From the NCBI GenBank assembly GCA_002345675.1, contig DDWL01000035.1:1-43641 (forward strand): a stretch of 43,641 nt of DNA. The letters run 5' to 3'. Within the stretch, counting starts at the first letter, position 1; each line of letters starts with the position of its first letter. Source of the stretch: Bacteroidales bacterium UBA2287. GTDB taxonomy: Bacteria; Bacteroidota; Bacteroidia; Bacteroidales; Tenuifilaceae. The notes below the pieces were generated by a model. The model did not search any database, was not told where the DNA came from, and worked only from the letters and a program-made list of their open reading frames with translations. Shown piece by piece: positions 1 through 9,695 of the stretch. Position numbers and translations under genes: made by a program.

Positions 1-474
1 TCCACGATGGGATACTTCTTCGGATTCAAGCTTCATCTGGTTGTCAATGACAAGGGGGAAATCCTTAACTTTGTCATAACCCCTGGCAATGTGGACGATA
101 GGCAGCCGCTGAAGGATGAGCAATTCCTCCTAAAGGTGTTTGGTAAACTTTTTGCCGACAAGGGGTACATAGGGCAAACGCTTTTTGAGCACCTATTTAT
201 AAACGGAATACATCTAGTTACTGGGCTCAAGAGGAATATGAAAAATTCTCTTATGTCAATGAGCGACAGGGTAATGCTGCGGAAAAGGTCTATTATTGAG
301 ACCATTAACGACGAGCTAAAAAACATCTGCCAAATAGAGCATTCTCGCCATAGGGCTTTTGGAAACTTCCTTACAAACCTTATATCAGGGCTTCTAGCGT
401 ACTCTTTTCTCCCCAAAAAGCCTTCAATCAAGTATGATATTGTTCCAACTTATGGGCAACTGGCTCTATTTTAA
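1..474 (+). CDS. IS982-family transposase, C-terminal part (cut by window start)
   Basis: The frame is open to the window edge, so the N-terminal part lies outside; about 157 residues are visible, against roughly 290-300 for a full IS982-type transposase. The visible part carries the DDE-transposase core: GYFFGFKLHLVVNDKGEI near the start, an aspartate in FADKGYIG, and a glutamate-bearing helix (RSIIETINDELKN) that would hold the last catalytic acid. The closing segment HRAFGNFLTNLISGLLAYSF is typical of this family. The product would cut and join the IS ends. Family identity is from recall of the conserved segments. Whether the element is intact cannot be judged because its left part is missing. 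Confidence 0.85.
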   Translation, partial: STMGYFFGFKLHLVVNDKGEILNFVITPGNVDDRQPLKDEQFLLKVFGKLFADKGYIGQTLFEHLFINGIHLVTGLKRNMKNSLMSMSDRVMLRKRSIIETINDELKNICQIEHSRHRAFGNFLTNLISGLLAYSFLPKKPSIKYDIVPTYGQLALF

Positions 475-500
475 CTTATTGCTTATTTCGAACTCAGGTT
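1..500 (+). mobile_element. Right end of an IS982-type insertion sequence
   Basis: The transposase stops at 474 and only a short tail follows. The segment CGAACTCAGGTT at 489-500 looks like a terminal inverted repeat of this family, so the element probably ends near 500. The matching left end is outside the window, so the boundary is inferred. Confidence 0.5.
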
Positions 501-507
501 ATTAAGC

Positions 508-539
508 CGAAAGGGCTGCTCAACTGAGCAGCCCTTTCG
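508..539. terminator. Bidirectional hairpin terminator
   Basis: A perfect 15-bp inverted repeat (arms 508-522 and 525-539, arm CGAAAGGGCTGCTCA) with a very short loop lies between two converging genes, the IS transposase on plus and the OmpA gene on minus. It lacks a long T-run on either side, so its efficiency is uncertain. Confidence 0.7.
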
Positions 540-563
540 ATTTGTACTATGCGTATGGCGTTA

Positions 564-2939
564 TTAAATTCCAGTAATTGTAAAGTCGACCCTACGGTTT
601 TTAGCTCTGCCATCGGCAGTTTTGTTACTAGCTTTTGGTTTCGAGAAACCGTAACCCTTCGACTCGATTCGGTGCGAAGGAATCCCCTGAGCCATAACAT
701 ATTCTGCAACTGAGAAGGCTCGCTCTTGCGAAATTTTCTCGTTAATTGCAGCCGATCCAACGTTGTCGGTATGGCCACCAATTTCGACCTTAACATTTGG
801 GTACTCGTTTAGGAACTGTACCAGTGCGTTAAGCGAGCGGAACGACTCGGGCTTAAGAACTGCTTTACCCGATTCGAAGTAAATATTCTCAATATCGACC
901 GACTGCCCAACTTCAATAGGTGTAACATAGAAGTTCTTGGAAATTTTACTCATTGGAGCAGCCTTAGCTAAGTCAATTGGTTCGAACTTATTGTAAAAGT
1001 TCATAACCTTTGGAGTAAGGTCGTAGTTAAAGCCAACTGGAAGTTTAAGCGTGTACGAAGCATCCTTAGTATTGTAAACAAATCCTCGCGACTCCATCCC
1101 ATTTACACGCATGGCAACCTCGTAACCCTCTTCGAGCTGTTTTCCAGTTTTTGTATTAATAATCTTTCCGCTTAATGCAGCCATATTAGCATCCTCGCGC
1201 TCGCCAAAAACGTTTTGGGCAAGAGTAGTAAACTCAACGTAACCCTTTAAATCGAGTTTTGAGTCCAATGGCTTATGATCCTTCGCCTTAACGCTTAAAT
1301 TGTACTCGCTACCAAATGGTAGACGTACTTTAAACGCGCCTGAAGCAGGGTCGATAAGTACCGAGTCGGCAGGTTGCCCGTTTATTAAGAAAACAGGATT
1401 GAAGTTTCCAAGAATTGGTGTAAACGAGCTATTGTCGAGTGCTATACCGCTAACCTCAACCCATGGGAATGACTTTACATTAAGAATAATTTCGCGGTTC
1501 TGAAAAGCCGTTTCCTTTGTTACGTCAACCACCACGGGTGAACCAGTAAAATTATCAACTTTGGGTTCGAATGTATAGCTTTGCCCAAGAGGCAATATGG
1601 CGCTAAAGGCGGCTGAGTATTGATCGTACTTAACCGAATCGGATGGCATACCGTTAATTGTAACAGTTGGCTTGCGCTCCAGCGAAACTGGAAGCCCCGT
1701 GCGAGTATCGACAATTCGTCCTGTTACCTGAACAATTGGAATTGCCGAGAAGTATAAGTTTATATTCGGCTCGGTGTACTCTTTAACATCAGTTAAATCA
1801 ATTACATTCGAAATCCCATTCCAATTCTCCATTTGGGGAAGTAAGGTATACGATTTGCCAAGGGGGAGTAAAACCTCGTACGATGCAGAGTACTTATTAA
1901 AATCAAAACCTTTAAATGCTTCTCCATTAACCATAACTTTATATGCAGTATCGGCAACCATAAGCGACTGGTCGGCTTGATTTAATACTAAACCCTTAAC
2001 CCTTGCAAATGGGAACTCCTCGTATATTTTCACCCTAAAAAGATCGGCTTTTCCAACTGAGTTAGAAATTGAACTAAAATATGCCCAGCTGCCCTTTTGG
2101 TTCATTTTAAAATACGAATCCCAGTTTTTGCTGTTAATTGTGTCGGTTACCCTTATTGGTTCCGACCAATTTCTAAAGGTTTCGTCGGTGCGTTGGGCAT
2201 AGTAAATATCAAAGTTATCGTCTTTCCCAAATATGGCTGTAAAGTAAAGCCTATTTTTGTCGCTGGTTAAAAATGGGGCTTCGGTACTACGGGCAGAACG
2301 AGCGTTTTGAGGGCCGCCCCGTAGCGCCTTTGGTTTCGAGTAGTAGTTATCCTCCTCATGAATCGAAACGTAAATTTTCAACCTGCTTCCACTTGGGGAA
2401 GTTGAAAACGCCATAAACAGCTGCTTTCTATCACCAGTAAGAAATGCGGAAACAACACGACCCTTATTTCTTCTTTTAAAACTTGTGATACTTAAGGGTA
2501 CTGGTTCGCCCCACTCCATTTCATTTTTCCTTTCAACTATCGACAGTCCACGGGTAAGCCATTTTGTGCCTTTTTCATTGAAACGGCCAAGAATCAGGTA
2601 CGATTTCCCATCGTCGAGAGCCGAAAGAATGGAGTTATACCTTCCAATATTTAACTTATCGGGGGCACGTTGGGCCACGCTCCAAGTTCCGTCGTCGTTT
2701 AGCTTGGTGAACCAAATATCCTGACTATCATCGCCACCAAATCTATTTTCGGGGTGATTAACCCTTGTAAAGAACAGCGTTTTACCATCGGTTGAAATGA
2801 CTGGGTTTATCTCAGGGTATTTTGAGTTAACTTGTTCCCCTAAACTAGTAGGTTTAAAAGAGGTTTGAGCAGTTAACCTCATAGTAGTCATTGCTAAAAG
2901 CAATGTTACACCTATTAATAATGACAATATTTTTCGCAT
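564..2939 (-). CDS. OmpA-family outer-membrane/periplasmic protein with PD40-like and repeated beta domains
   Basis: A 791-residue secreted protein. The start at 2939 is chosen because it gives a clean signal peptide (MRKILSLLIGVTLLLAMTTM, cleaved after LTAQ); a longer frame to 3023 would run into the upstream gene. Residues about 30-310 hold PD40/WD40-like propeller strands (STDGKTLFFTR, SDKNRLYFTAIF). About 320-670 holds four related beta modules with a recurring 'G...Y.....LP.G..Y...P' pattern, resembling carboxypeptidase-regulatory/PEGA domains. About 680-790 is an OmpA peptidoglycan-binding domain (IYFESGKAVLKPES, GGHTDNVGS, NRRVDFTI). It probably anchors an outer-membrane assembly to peptidoglycan. 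It is the last gene of a minus-strand operon after a lipoprotein and a barrel protein. The T9SS protein PorE has a comparable propeller-regulatory-OmpA layout, but no TPR part is seen here, so orthology is not claimed. Confidence 0.85.
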   Translation of the reverse strand: MRKILSLLIGVTLLLAMTTMRLTAQTSFKPTSLGEQVNSKYPEINPVISTDGKTLFFTRVNHPENRFGGDDSQDIWFTKLNDDGTWSVAQRAPDKLNIGRYNSILSALDDGKSYLILGRFNEKGTKWLTRGLSIVERKNEMEWGEPVPLSITSFKRRNKGRVVSAFLTGDRKQLFMAFSTSPSGSRLKIYVSIHEEDNYYSKPKALRGGPQNARSARSTEAPFLTSDKNRLYFTAIFGKDDNFDIYYAQRTDETFRNWSEPIRVTDTINSKNWDSYFKMNQKGSWAYFSSISNSVGKADLFRVKIYEEFPFARVKGLVLNQADQSLMVADTAYKVMVNGEAFKGFDFNKYSASYEVLLPLGKSYTLLPQMENWNGISNVIDLTDVKEYTEPNINLYFSAIPIVQVTGRIVDTRTGLPVSLERKPTVTINGMPSDSVKYDQYSAAFSAILPLGQSYTFEPKVDNFTGSPVVVDVTKETAFQNREIILNVKSFPWVEVSGIALDNSSFTPILGNFNPVFLINGQPADSVLIDPASGAFKVRLPFGSEYNLSVKAKDHKPLDSKLDLKGYVEFTTLAQNVFGEREDANMAALSGKIINTKTGKQLEEGYEVAMRVNGMESRGFVYNTKDASYTLKLPVGFNYDLTPKVMNFYNKFEPIDLAKAAPMSKISKNFYVTPIEVGQSVDIENIYFESGKAVLKPESFRSLNALVQFLNEYPNVKVEIGGHTDNVGSAAINEKISQERAFSVAEYVMAQGIPSHRIESKGYGFSKPKASNKTADGRAKNRRVDFTITGI

Positions 2940-2982
2940 AATGATTTTGAAATTATCATTTAAAGTTGTCGAATTCTTTCGT

Positions 2983-4371
2983 TTATCTGTAAGGTAATCC
3001 TTGTGGTTTCTTTGGTCGACCAAATACTAAGTTAACTCCAGTTCTGAAATTAAAGTTAGTAAAACTAAGTGGATCGACAACAGGAGAGTAGTAATTGTCA
3101 GCAACTAAGTATATTTGAAAAGGTCCGGGTTTGATAACCATTCCAAAGCCAAGGTTAGTAAATGAACGCTGGTTGAATGAACCCGTTAGCAGAACGCTGA
3201 ATACCCGACCAAATCCTTGTTGAATACCAACCGTAAACGCTGGATAAAATTTCCTATTAATAACCGAATATAGCTGCAATCCGAGTTGTGTGCGTCGGGC
3301 AAGTTGGTAATCGGCTCGTAGGTATATTTTTGGCGAAAGCCAAGTTAGGTACGAATCAGAAAAATCATCGTCGGAGAAATTATCAAGCGCAGCATCTATA
3401 ATCGAATCGGTATTTACACCCCTTCCATAAAGAAAATCGGCTAATCCATCTACTCCACTAAACGTATGATTTCCTTTTAATAAGTAGTTTTTTGTGCTAT
3501 CGCTCCAGCTAATAAAGCCTAGGTCGCTAAACGACAAGGTAAACTTGGTACGGCTATCGTACTTGTACGAAACGCCTCCGCTTAGCGCAACGCCAGGATT
3601 TCTGAAACGGGTGAGGAATTGGTACAATTGATTTTCCTTATAGTTCGCCATATCAAAACCCTCAGTATACCTACTAATGTCGGGCATATTTGCCGAATCG
3701 AGTGGAATACCTGATGTATAAAGAACACCATTTGCATCGGCTGTAAGTGCATACATGTCGTCATCAACAGCTATACTTAATGTTTTTGGCTTTAGGTACG
3801 TATTCCCTAAGCCTTGCAAAAGGCTAATTCGTCCTCCATAGGCCCACTCGTTAACCTCGGTTGCCATGCCAAAAGTGTACTCTCTATAAAGCGACATATT
3901 AAACCCTAATGGACTAAAATCCATTGTTTGACCAGCAAACTCATAATTACCAAAAGCGGCTAGTTTAAATAAATCCTTTGGATAAAAGAATGACATTTCG
4001 TGATTTTGCCTAACGGCAAACCAGTAATCCCAATGGTAAACTTTAAACCGTAGGTGGAAAAATTCGATTCCCGCATTTGCGTATATCATATTCGAATTTT
4101 TCATGGCTCCTGGCAAATCTTGAGGATTAAGCACGAGGGTATTGCCTTCCTTAGCAAGCACCGAATTAGGGACAAAACCATTATGAATGACCTGCATATA
4201 AACCGACGACATTGCTGGTAAGCCAATGCTTATAGTATGCTCGGGGCGAACGGTGGGATTAAGGTAGGACGACTGGAAAACATGTTCCATAAAGGGCAGC
4301 GTTAATTCCGACTGCGCAAAAACTGCATTACTGCTGCAAAAAATTGCTATAACAAGTAGTATTCTCTTCAT
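2983..4371 (-). CDS. Outer-membrane beta-barrel protein, DUF5723/PorP-like
   Basis: 462 residues with a signal peptide (MKRILLVIAIFCSSNAVFAQ). The mature N-terminus has the 'SSYLNPTVRPEHTISIGLP' segment, and the rest is alternating beta strands with many aromatic residues, ending in strands such as RTGVNLVFG, as expected of an outer-membrane barrel of 14 or more strands. The N-terminal pattern recalls Pfam DUF5723; PorP/SprF barrels are a weaker alternative. It starts 5 nt after the upstream lipoprotein stop codon and lies 43 nt before the OmpA gene, so the three are probably co-transcribed and may form one envelope complex. Function unknown. Confidence 0.75.
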   Translation of the reverse strand: MKRILLVIAIFCSSNAVFAQSELTLPFMEHVFQSSYLNPTVRPEHTISIGLPAMSSVYMQVIHNGFVPNSVLAKEGNTLVLNPQDLPGAMKNSNMIYANAGIEFFHLRFKVYHWDYWFAVRQNHEMSFFYPKDLFKLAAFGNYEFAGQTMDFSPLGFNMSLYREYTFGMATEVNEWAYGGRISLLQGLGNTYLKPKTLSIAVDDDMYALTADANGVLYTSGIPLDSANMPDISRYTEGFDMANYKENQLYQFLTRFRNPGVALSGGVSYKYDSRTKFTLSFSDLGFISWSDSTKNYLLKGNHTFSGVDGLADFLYGRGVNTDSIIDAALDNFSDDDFSDSYLTWLSPKIYLRADYQLARRTQLGLQLYSVINRKFYPAFTVGIQQGFGRVFSVLLTGSFNQRSFTNLGFGMVIKPGPFQIYLVADNYYSPVVDPLSFTNFNFRTGVNLVFGRPKKPQGLPYR

Positions 4372-4376
4372 AACGA

Positions 4377-5999
4377 TTACATGCTTTGGGGATCGAAAGT
4401 GGCAGTTACAATAACGCTCATCTCAATGGTTACTTTATTGGTCGATAATACTCTTACAACCTGATTTGCAGTACCGCCTGAACTAAACTTGTACAAAATC
4501 ACCAATTTCTTGGCCTCTTTTATGGCATTATACTTCTCTTTAGAAATTATAATTGTTGCATACCCTGCTTTAACGCCTATACTTTCGCCATTTGCACCTA
4601 TTTCGGGGCTAGCAATTAACTGATCTTCATTGTCTTCAAAAAGTTGACCAATTAATTGGTTGTTTTCATTAAGATATTTAACCTGAAAATCCATATTAAT
4701 AGGTAACTCGTTGCTAAATTTTATTTTCAGGGTTAAGCTATAGTCCAATGTATCGGAAATCCCAACTTCGATTAGTTCAGGGAACTCAATGGCTTCGAGC
4801 GTGTCGGATAAAAGGTGGGTTGTTGCCCAGCCCGAAAGGGGAACAGTAATGTCGGAGAAGAACTGTATTTGACTCGATTTTTTCACGAAGTAGTCGTGCG
4901 AGTCGGTTTCATCGCCAAGAGTTACTTCCGTTGTGTACGATAGCTTATTGGGAGCACTGTCGAATATGTACTCGATATTAGAATTTAGGTAGCCCAAAGT
5001 AAAATTCGTTAAAGCTGGTGTTAAAATACTTGTGTTTTCAACATAGTTAAGCACATTATATCCCGATAAGTTCATGTCGGCTGCGGTTGGGGTGCCGTCG
5101 TTAGTAACGTTGGTAGTTGTGCCCATATTATTCGAAACTTGGAACTTACTAAACCTAAACTTAATAGGTACACCAAAACTATTTGCAACTTTATAGTTCA
5201 TTGTTGGCTGCGCAAAGTGCTGAGTGGCAAGAATTGTATTATTAAAAACGGCAATTTGTATATCTTGGTCGCCTGTCGATATTGTTTGATTAAACTTACC
5301 AACAAGCATTTCAAAGTCGGGGTTCAAAAACTCAACATCTACTCCAATATTACCCGAAACAGGGTTCCCCCCAGAGAATACATCGAATACAACTGAAAAT
5401 TTAAATTTATTATAAGAGTTTGTTCCCGAATCGAATAGATTTAAATACATTGGATCAAGTTCATAAATGTTAACATCGGGTGTTCCTGCATTTAAATTAA
5501 ATGGAAATTTAAATGAATTAGAACCATTAATAAGTGAAGTAAAGATGAGGTCGCCAAGTATACGATAGTTAAGACCATTATGAATCTTAACCCTTAAGTT
5601 GCCCGATGAAAAATCGACACGCTTTAATTCTACCCCAGCTATTGCTTCAAAATTTTCAGTAATTGGAATATTTACCGAAGTAACACCTGCAGGCAACACA
5701 ACTGGAACATTTAAATTAAACGCTTTCGATTGTAATTGAAACATATCGGCTGCCGAGCCAGCACTTAGAGTGTCTCTGAACGACATAAAGTAAAGGGTTG
5801 AGCCAGGGCTAACTTCAACTAGAGTATTTGCATCGTTTCGTTCAACAATCTCTTTAAATGTTAAGGTCGAGTTTAACACTTGAAAAGCCCATGTTTGCTG
5901 CATGGGTTCAATTCGAAACTCCTCAAACTCATCGGGCTTCCAGCACGATGTAAGTATAAGGCTACAAATTGAAATTAAAAAAACAGCTTTTTGCTTCAT
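4377..5999 (-). CDS. Lipoprotein of unknown function
   Basis: 540 residues beginning with a lipoprotein signal: MKQKAVFLISICSLILTSC, with the lipid-modified cysteine at position 19 in a good lipobox (ILTSC). The rest is beta-rich with no recognised domain. It contains repeated 'LPAGVTSVNIPI'-like strands and ends with a hydrophilic tail. First gene of a three-gene minus-strand operon with the barrel and OmpA genes; the next start codon is 5 nt away. A terminator at 6120-6149 separates it from ppiD, so it likely has its own promoter in 6000-6119, although no clear TAnnTTTG box is seen there. The lipid anchor and context suggest a membrane-bound part of the same envelope assembly. Confidence 0.8.
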   Translation of the reverse strand: MKQKAVFLISICSLILTSCWKPDEFEEFRIEPMQQTWAFQVLNSTLTFKEIVERNDANTLVEVSPGSTLYFMSFRDTLSAGSAADMFQLQSKAFNLNVPVVLPAGVTSVNIPITENFEAIAGVELKRVDFSSGNLRVKIHNGLNYRILGDLIFTSLINGSNSFKFPFNLNAGTPDVNIYELDPMYLNLFDSGTNSYNKFKFSVVFDVFSGGNPVSGNIGVDVEFLNPDFEMLVGKFNQTISTGDQDIQIAVFNNTILATQHFAQPTMNYKVANSFGVPIKFRFSKFQVSNNMGTTTNVTNDGTPTAADMNLSGYNVLNYVENTSILTPALTNFTLGYLNSNIEYIFDSAPNKLSYTTEVTLGDETDSHDYFVKKSSQIQFFSDITVPLSGWATTHLLSDTLEAIEFPELIEVGISDTLDYSLTLKIKFSNELPINMDFQVKYLNENNQLIGQLFEDNEDQLIASPEIGANGESIGVKAGYATIIISKEKYNAIKEAKKLVILYKFSSGGTANQVVRVLSTNKVTIEMSVIVTATFDPQSM

Positions 6000-6119
6000 G
6001 GTGGGTTATTTAGGTTAATCTTATTATTTTACGTGCTAAAATCAATTCACAATAAACTTTTAAAAATAAAGTAAAATGCTAAAAAAACAAAGTTTTAGAG
6101 CTGCAGAATTACTTTAAAA

Positions 6120-6149
6120 AAAATAGAAGGACAGCCGTCCTTCTATTTT
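6120..6149 (-). terminator. Rho-independent terminator after ppiD
   Basis: Perfect 13-bp stem (arms 6120-6132 and 6137-6149, arm AAAATAGAAGGAC), a 4-nt loop, and on the minus strand a run of eight Ts after the stem. It lies 32 nt past the ppiD stop codon. Confidence 0.9.
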
Positions 6150-6180
6150 AAAAAATATTGTTAATTGACAAATAAACTGC

Positions 6181-8292
6181 TTAGAAAAACTTAGCTCGCT
6201 TATCAACTATATTTGCCTTTTTCTTCAAAGCTTCGTATGGTTCAAAGTTTGCTCTCGACTGTACGCCATTTAAAAGACGTTTTTGCTCTGCTTCTACCTC
6301 GCCCTCTTCTGTATTTACTGCAGTAACTGTTAAAGCATACACCCCCGAGTTGCCTTTAATTGGCCCAACAAGTTTGCCCTCGCTAGTTTCAACCGCTGTT
6401 GCAATAACTACTGGTTCGAAACCGGCTGCGGGTAACGAAAACGACGACATCGATACACGGGTCGCATTTTGCTTAGCAACACCTGTTGCCTGAGCAAGGG
6501 CGTCTAAAGTATTTGCCGAACTCATCGATTTTGAAAAGTCAGCCATTATAATATCGGCTTTCTTATCGCGAATTACTTTTGCTTTAATATCATCAGTAAC
6601 TTGCTCAACAGGGGCAATGCCCTCTTCGCGAGCTTCGGCAAGTGTAGCAACAACGAAATTCGATCCAATTTCGAATACAGTTGATACATCGTATTTTTTT
6701 GCATTAAACGACCAGCGAATAACTTCGCGAGCGTTATCGAGCGCAGCAATTTTCTTATCGCTTTCCTTTAAATTCGAAGCTAAGCGCTTCGATATTTTAT
6801 TATCTTTCTGTAAAGCTTCGTTAAACTTAGCGTAAGTATTATTTACACCTGCAAATTCGCTGGCCTGAGCGTAAATACGCTGGTATGTGCGGGTACTTGC
6901 AACAACGTTGCGCTCAATAATAGCTAGCTGTATTTTTTTCGATGGTTTACTCTTATCAAGAATTTCGATAATATGAATTCCGAACTGAGTTTCAACAACT
7001 TCAATATCGCCTTTTTTACCATTAAAGCAAGCATCGTTAAATGGTTTTACCATTGTTCCTTCGGCAAACCAACCTAAGTCGCCACCTTTACTTGCCGACC
7101 CTGGATCGCTTGAGAACTTACTTGCTAAGCGAACAAAACTTTCGTCTTTCATAATCACTTTTAGTATGCTATCGGCTTTTGCTTTAGCTGCTTCAAGGGC
7201 AACTTGCGACTGTTCGGCAGGGCTAATAAGAATATGGCGTGCTTTTACTGAGTCGGAAACTGAAGCAATTTCGGTTAGCCTAGCAACTTGATACGAGTCC
7301 CCATCGAAAATAGGGCCAAACATTTCGCCAACCTTTGCATCGAAAGCCCATTTAGCCATGTCGGCATTTACAACGTCGTTTTGGCTTAAATAGCGGCTAT
7401 TAAAGGGAGTGTCGGAGTTAAGGTTTACAAACTGACCTGCATCCGAAGCTTTTGCAAAATCGGGAGCAATGCCGTTTATCCAAGTTTCGGCAACCTGAAA
7501 ATCTTCGGTAGATGGTGCAATTGGGAACAGAATATACTCAATATCGCGAGTTGCTTTTTGCTCGTATTCAGATGCATGTTTTTTGTAATACTCTTTAATT
7601 TCGCTTTGCGAAACTATTACTGTTGAGTCTTCAATTGAAGTATAGCGTTTCACAATAAAATCGAAATCAACTTTTTTGCTTCTGTCGGCAAGCGAACGTT
7701 TTACCTGAAGGTTGGTAACATACATTCCCTTTTTAACCATATTATTGTACTTGCTAGTTACCCTATCCCTTTTAATAAGGTCTTCGAGGTAAAGCCAAAA
7801 GGATTTTTGTACACCCGAAGCATCGCTATCCATATTCTTCAGAAACTGAATAACGTAATTCTTGTCAAATTCGCCTGTTTGGCGGTTTCCGAATTGCTGG
7901 CGTACAAATGGGTGAACATTGTTACCCTGAACCATATCGAAAAGTTCGTCGGTTGAAATAACAAGGCTAAGATCTTCAAGATCGTTACCAAGCACATGCT
8001 CGCGAACTATTTCGGTCCAAACCTCTTCGCGAATTTGCTCGGTAGTTTGCTCGTCAATAGCAGCCTTACCCGAAAGGGCTTTATTTAACTCGACCAAATT
8101 GTCAATTTTGTTTTGGTAAAGTTGGTATGGCACCGATGTTCCCGACACCTCAGCAATCTCAATATCGGAGTTTTTGAACATGGAATTATTTCCACCTAAA
8201 AAATCCTGAAGGATAAAGGCGATAAGAGCCAAACCTATTACTACTGCAACTAAAAGCCCAGCGCGATTCCTAATCTTCTCTAATGTAGCCAT
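6181..8292 (-). CDS. ppiD: Membrane-anchored periplasmic peptidyl-prolyl isomerase (PpiD/SurA type)
   Basis: 703 residues. One N-terminal transmembrane helix (about 11-30, AGLLVAVVIGLALIAFILQDF) anchors the protein in the inner membrane; a SurA-type chaperone region follows. The parvulin domain is at about 350-447: ARHILIS, a long helical insert, FVRLASKFSSDPGSASKGGDLGW, and FGIHIIEI are all classical rotamase signatures. A second, degenerate isomerase-like region may lie in the C-terminal third. The family helps newly exported outer-membrane proteins fold in the periplasm. It is the last gene in the mfd-to-ppiD direction, but a 140-nt gap separates it from the CNNM gene, so it may also have its own promoter. 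It is followed by a strong terminator. Confidence 0.93.
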   Translation of the reverse strand: MATLEKIRNRAGLLVAVVIGLALIAFILQDFLGGNNSMFKNSDIEIAEVSGTSVPYQLYQNKIDNLVELNKALSGKAAIDEQTTEQIREEVWTEIVREHVLGNDLEDLSLVISTDELFDMVQGNNVHPFVRQQFGNRQTGEFDKNYVIQFLKNMDSDASGVQKSFWLYLEDLIKRDRVTSKYNNMVKKGMYVTNLQVKRSLADRSKKVDFDFIVKRYTSIEDSTVIVSQSEIKEYYKKHASEYEQKATRDIEYILFPIAPSTEDFQVAETWINGIAPDFAKASDAGQFVNLNSDTPFNSRYLSQNDVVNADMAKWAFDAKVGEMFGPIFDGDSYQVARLTEIASVSDSVKARHILISPAEQSQVALEAAKAKADSILKVIMKDESFVRLASKFSSDPGSASKGGDLGWFAEGTMVKPFNDACFNGKKGDIEVVETQFGIHIIEILDKSKPSKKIQLAIIERNVVASTRTYQRIYAQASEFAGVNNTYAKFNEALQKDNKISKRLASNLKESDKKIAALDNAREVIRWSFNAKKYDVSTVFEIGSNFVVATLAEAREEGIAPVEQVTDDIKAKVIRDKKADIIMADFSKSMSSANTLDALAQATGVAKQNATRVSMSSFSLPAAGFEPVVIATAVETSEGKLVGPIKGNSGVYALTVTAVNTEEGEVEAEQKRLLNGVQSRANFEPYEALKKKANIVDKRAKFF

Positions 8293-8432
8293 TTAACTAA
8301 ATATTAATTATTTATAGTAGTGTTTTTTTTGAAGGTACGAATATAGCAATTTTCCTTCGAGTCAGCATTCGATTATTTTTTTTTTTAGCGATTATATTGA
8401 GTTTATGGCAAACAAAACGCTAAATGGCCTAA

Positions 8433-9692
8433 TTAGTCGAGTTTACTGAGGTTTAATAAATCAATTCGGGTTCCCACCATCTTCACAACTTTAATCTTAA
8501 ATTTATCGAGAACAATTACCATATTTGGAGTGGGAATGTTTTGGTACATGGTTAATACAAACCCAGCTAAAGTGTCGTACTCGTCGGATACAGGTATTTC
8601 GAGGCTATACTTTTCATTTAAATACTCCACCTCAAGTCGGCCTGAGAGCAAATACTCGTTTTCGCCAAGTTGTTTTTCGACAAACTGAGTCGAATCGTGT
8701 TCGTCGTTTATTTCGCCAAATATTTCCTCTATAATATCTTCAATGGTAACCAGTCCAGCCGTCCCCCCAAATTCATCAACCACAATGGCAATACTTTTAT
8801 GCTCTTTTATAAAATGAGCAAGCAGTTTATGCGCCAGCATAGTTTCGGGAACAAACTCAATGCGTAGCAGCTTCGACTTAATGCTTTGAGGCTTTCGAAA
8901 CAGGTCTTTACTGCTAACATAGCCAATAACATTGTCGATATTGCCAGAGTACACTGGTAATCGCGAATAGTTCGATTCAATAAATTTATCACGCAATTCG
9001 GCAACAGTCGACTCCACGTCTATAGCATCAATATCGGTTCGAGGGATCATACATTCCCGTACTTTTACCTCGCTAAACTCGAGCGCATTCTGAAAAATTC
9101 GAAACTCTTGCTGCTCCTCCATTTTAATATCGGGCGAACTGGCCTCTTCGACTAAATGGTCTAGGTCAATTCGACCAAAAATATATGCCTCGCGATTTAC
9201 TCTAAACCCTTTCCCTACTAACAGCCTTATAAACCTAAGCGATACCCATGCCGATGCTTTACTTATGGGGTAAAAAAGCACATAGAAGAAAAACATGGGT
9301 AGTGCAAAGAAATTGAGGAAGCCATTTGGGTGAAGCCTAAAAATAGATTTTGGTAAAAACTCGGCAGTTACTAATATAATAGCTGTTGATATAATGGTTT
9401 GCGAAAGGAGTATTCCAAGTTCACTCTCGAAGTAAATGGCTAAATGTGGCTCGAGCAGCACAGCCATTTGAATACCATAAATTACAAGCGCAATATTATT
9501 ACCAACAAGCATGGTGGCAATATACTGGCCAGGTTTTGAGATGAAAAGATGTATTATGTTTGAAGACAAAGAGCCCTGCTTACGATCCAGTTCTATTCGT
9601 AACTTATTTGCCGAGACAAAGGCAATTTCCATTCCTGAAAAAAGGGCAGAGAAAAGTATTGATAAGCCTATTAATATTGGGCTATATTCCAT
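8433..9692 (-). CDS. CNNM/CorC-type membrane protein (DUF21, two CBS, CorC_HlyC), GldE-like
   Basis: 419 residues. A DUF21/CNNM transmembrane domain (about 1-190) begins with ILFSALFSGMEIAFVSANK and contains MLVGNNIALV. A CBS pair follows at about 210-330, with VRECMIPRTD at its start and the conserved IVVDEFGGTAGLVTIEDIIEEIFGEI-type stretch (about 303-329). The C-terminal CorC_HlyC domain runs from about 340 to 415. The family is linked to Mg2+/Co2+ export; the Bacteroidota member GldE supports gliding and T9SS function. Which role applies here is not decided by the sequence. It begins 3 nt after the small membrane gene upstream, inside the lptC operon. Confidence 0.9.
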   Translation of the reverse strand: MEYSPILIGLSILFSALFSGMEIAFVSANKLRIELDRKQGSLSSNIIHLFISKPGQYIATMLVGNNIALVIYGIQMAVLLEPHLAIYFESELGILLSQTIISTAIILVTAEFLPKSIFRLHPNGFLNFFALPMFFFYVLFYPISKASAWVSLRFIRLLVGKGFRVNREAYIFGRIDLDHLVEEASSPDIKMEEQQEFRIFQNALEFSEVKVRECMIPRTDIDAIDVESTVAELRDKFIESNYSRLPVYSGNIDNVIGYVSSKDLFRKPQSIKSKLLRIEFVPETMLAHKLLAHFIKEHKSIAIVVDEFGGTAGLVTIEDIIEEIFGEINDEHDSTQFVEKQLGENEYLLSGRLEVEYLNEKYSLEIPVSDEYDTLAGFVLTMYQNIPTPNMVIVLDKFKIKVVKMVGTRIDLLNLSKLD

Positions 9693-9695
9693 GAA

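Noticed and set aside
33..431. 132-codon frame on minus
   Set aside because: Shadow of the IS982 transposase.
2940..3023. Longer start for the OmpA gene
   Set aside because: Would add 28 polar residues before the signal peptide and overlap the barrel gene.
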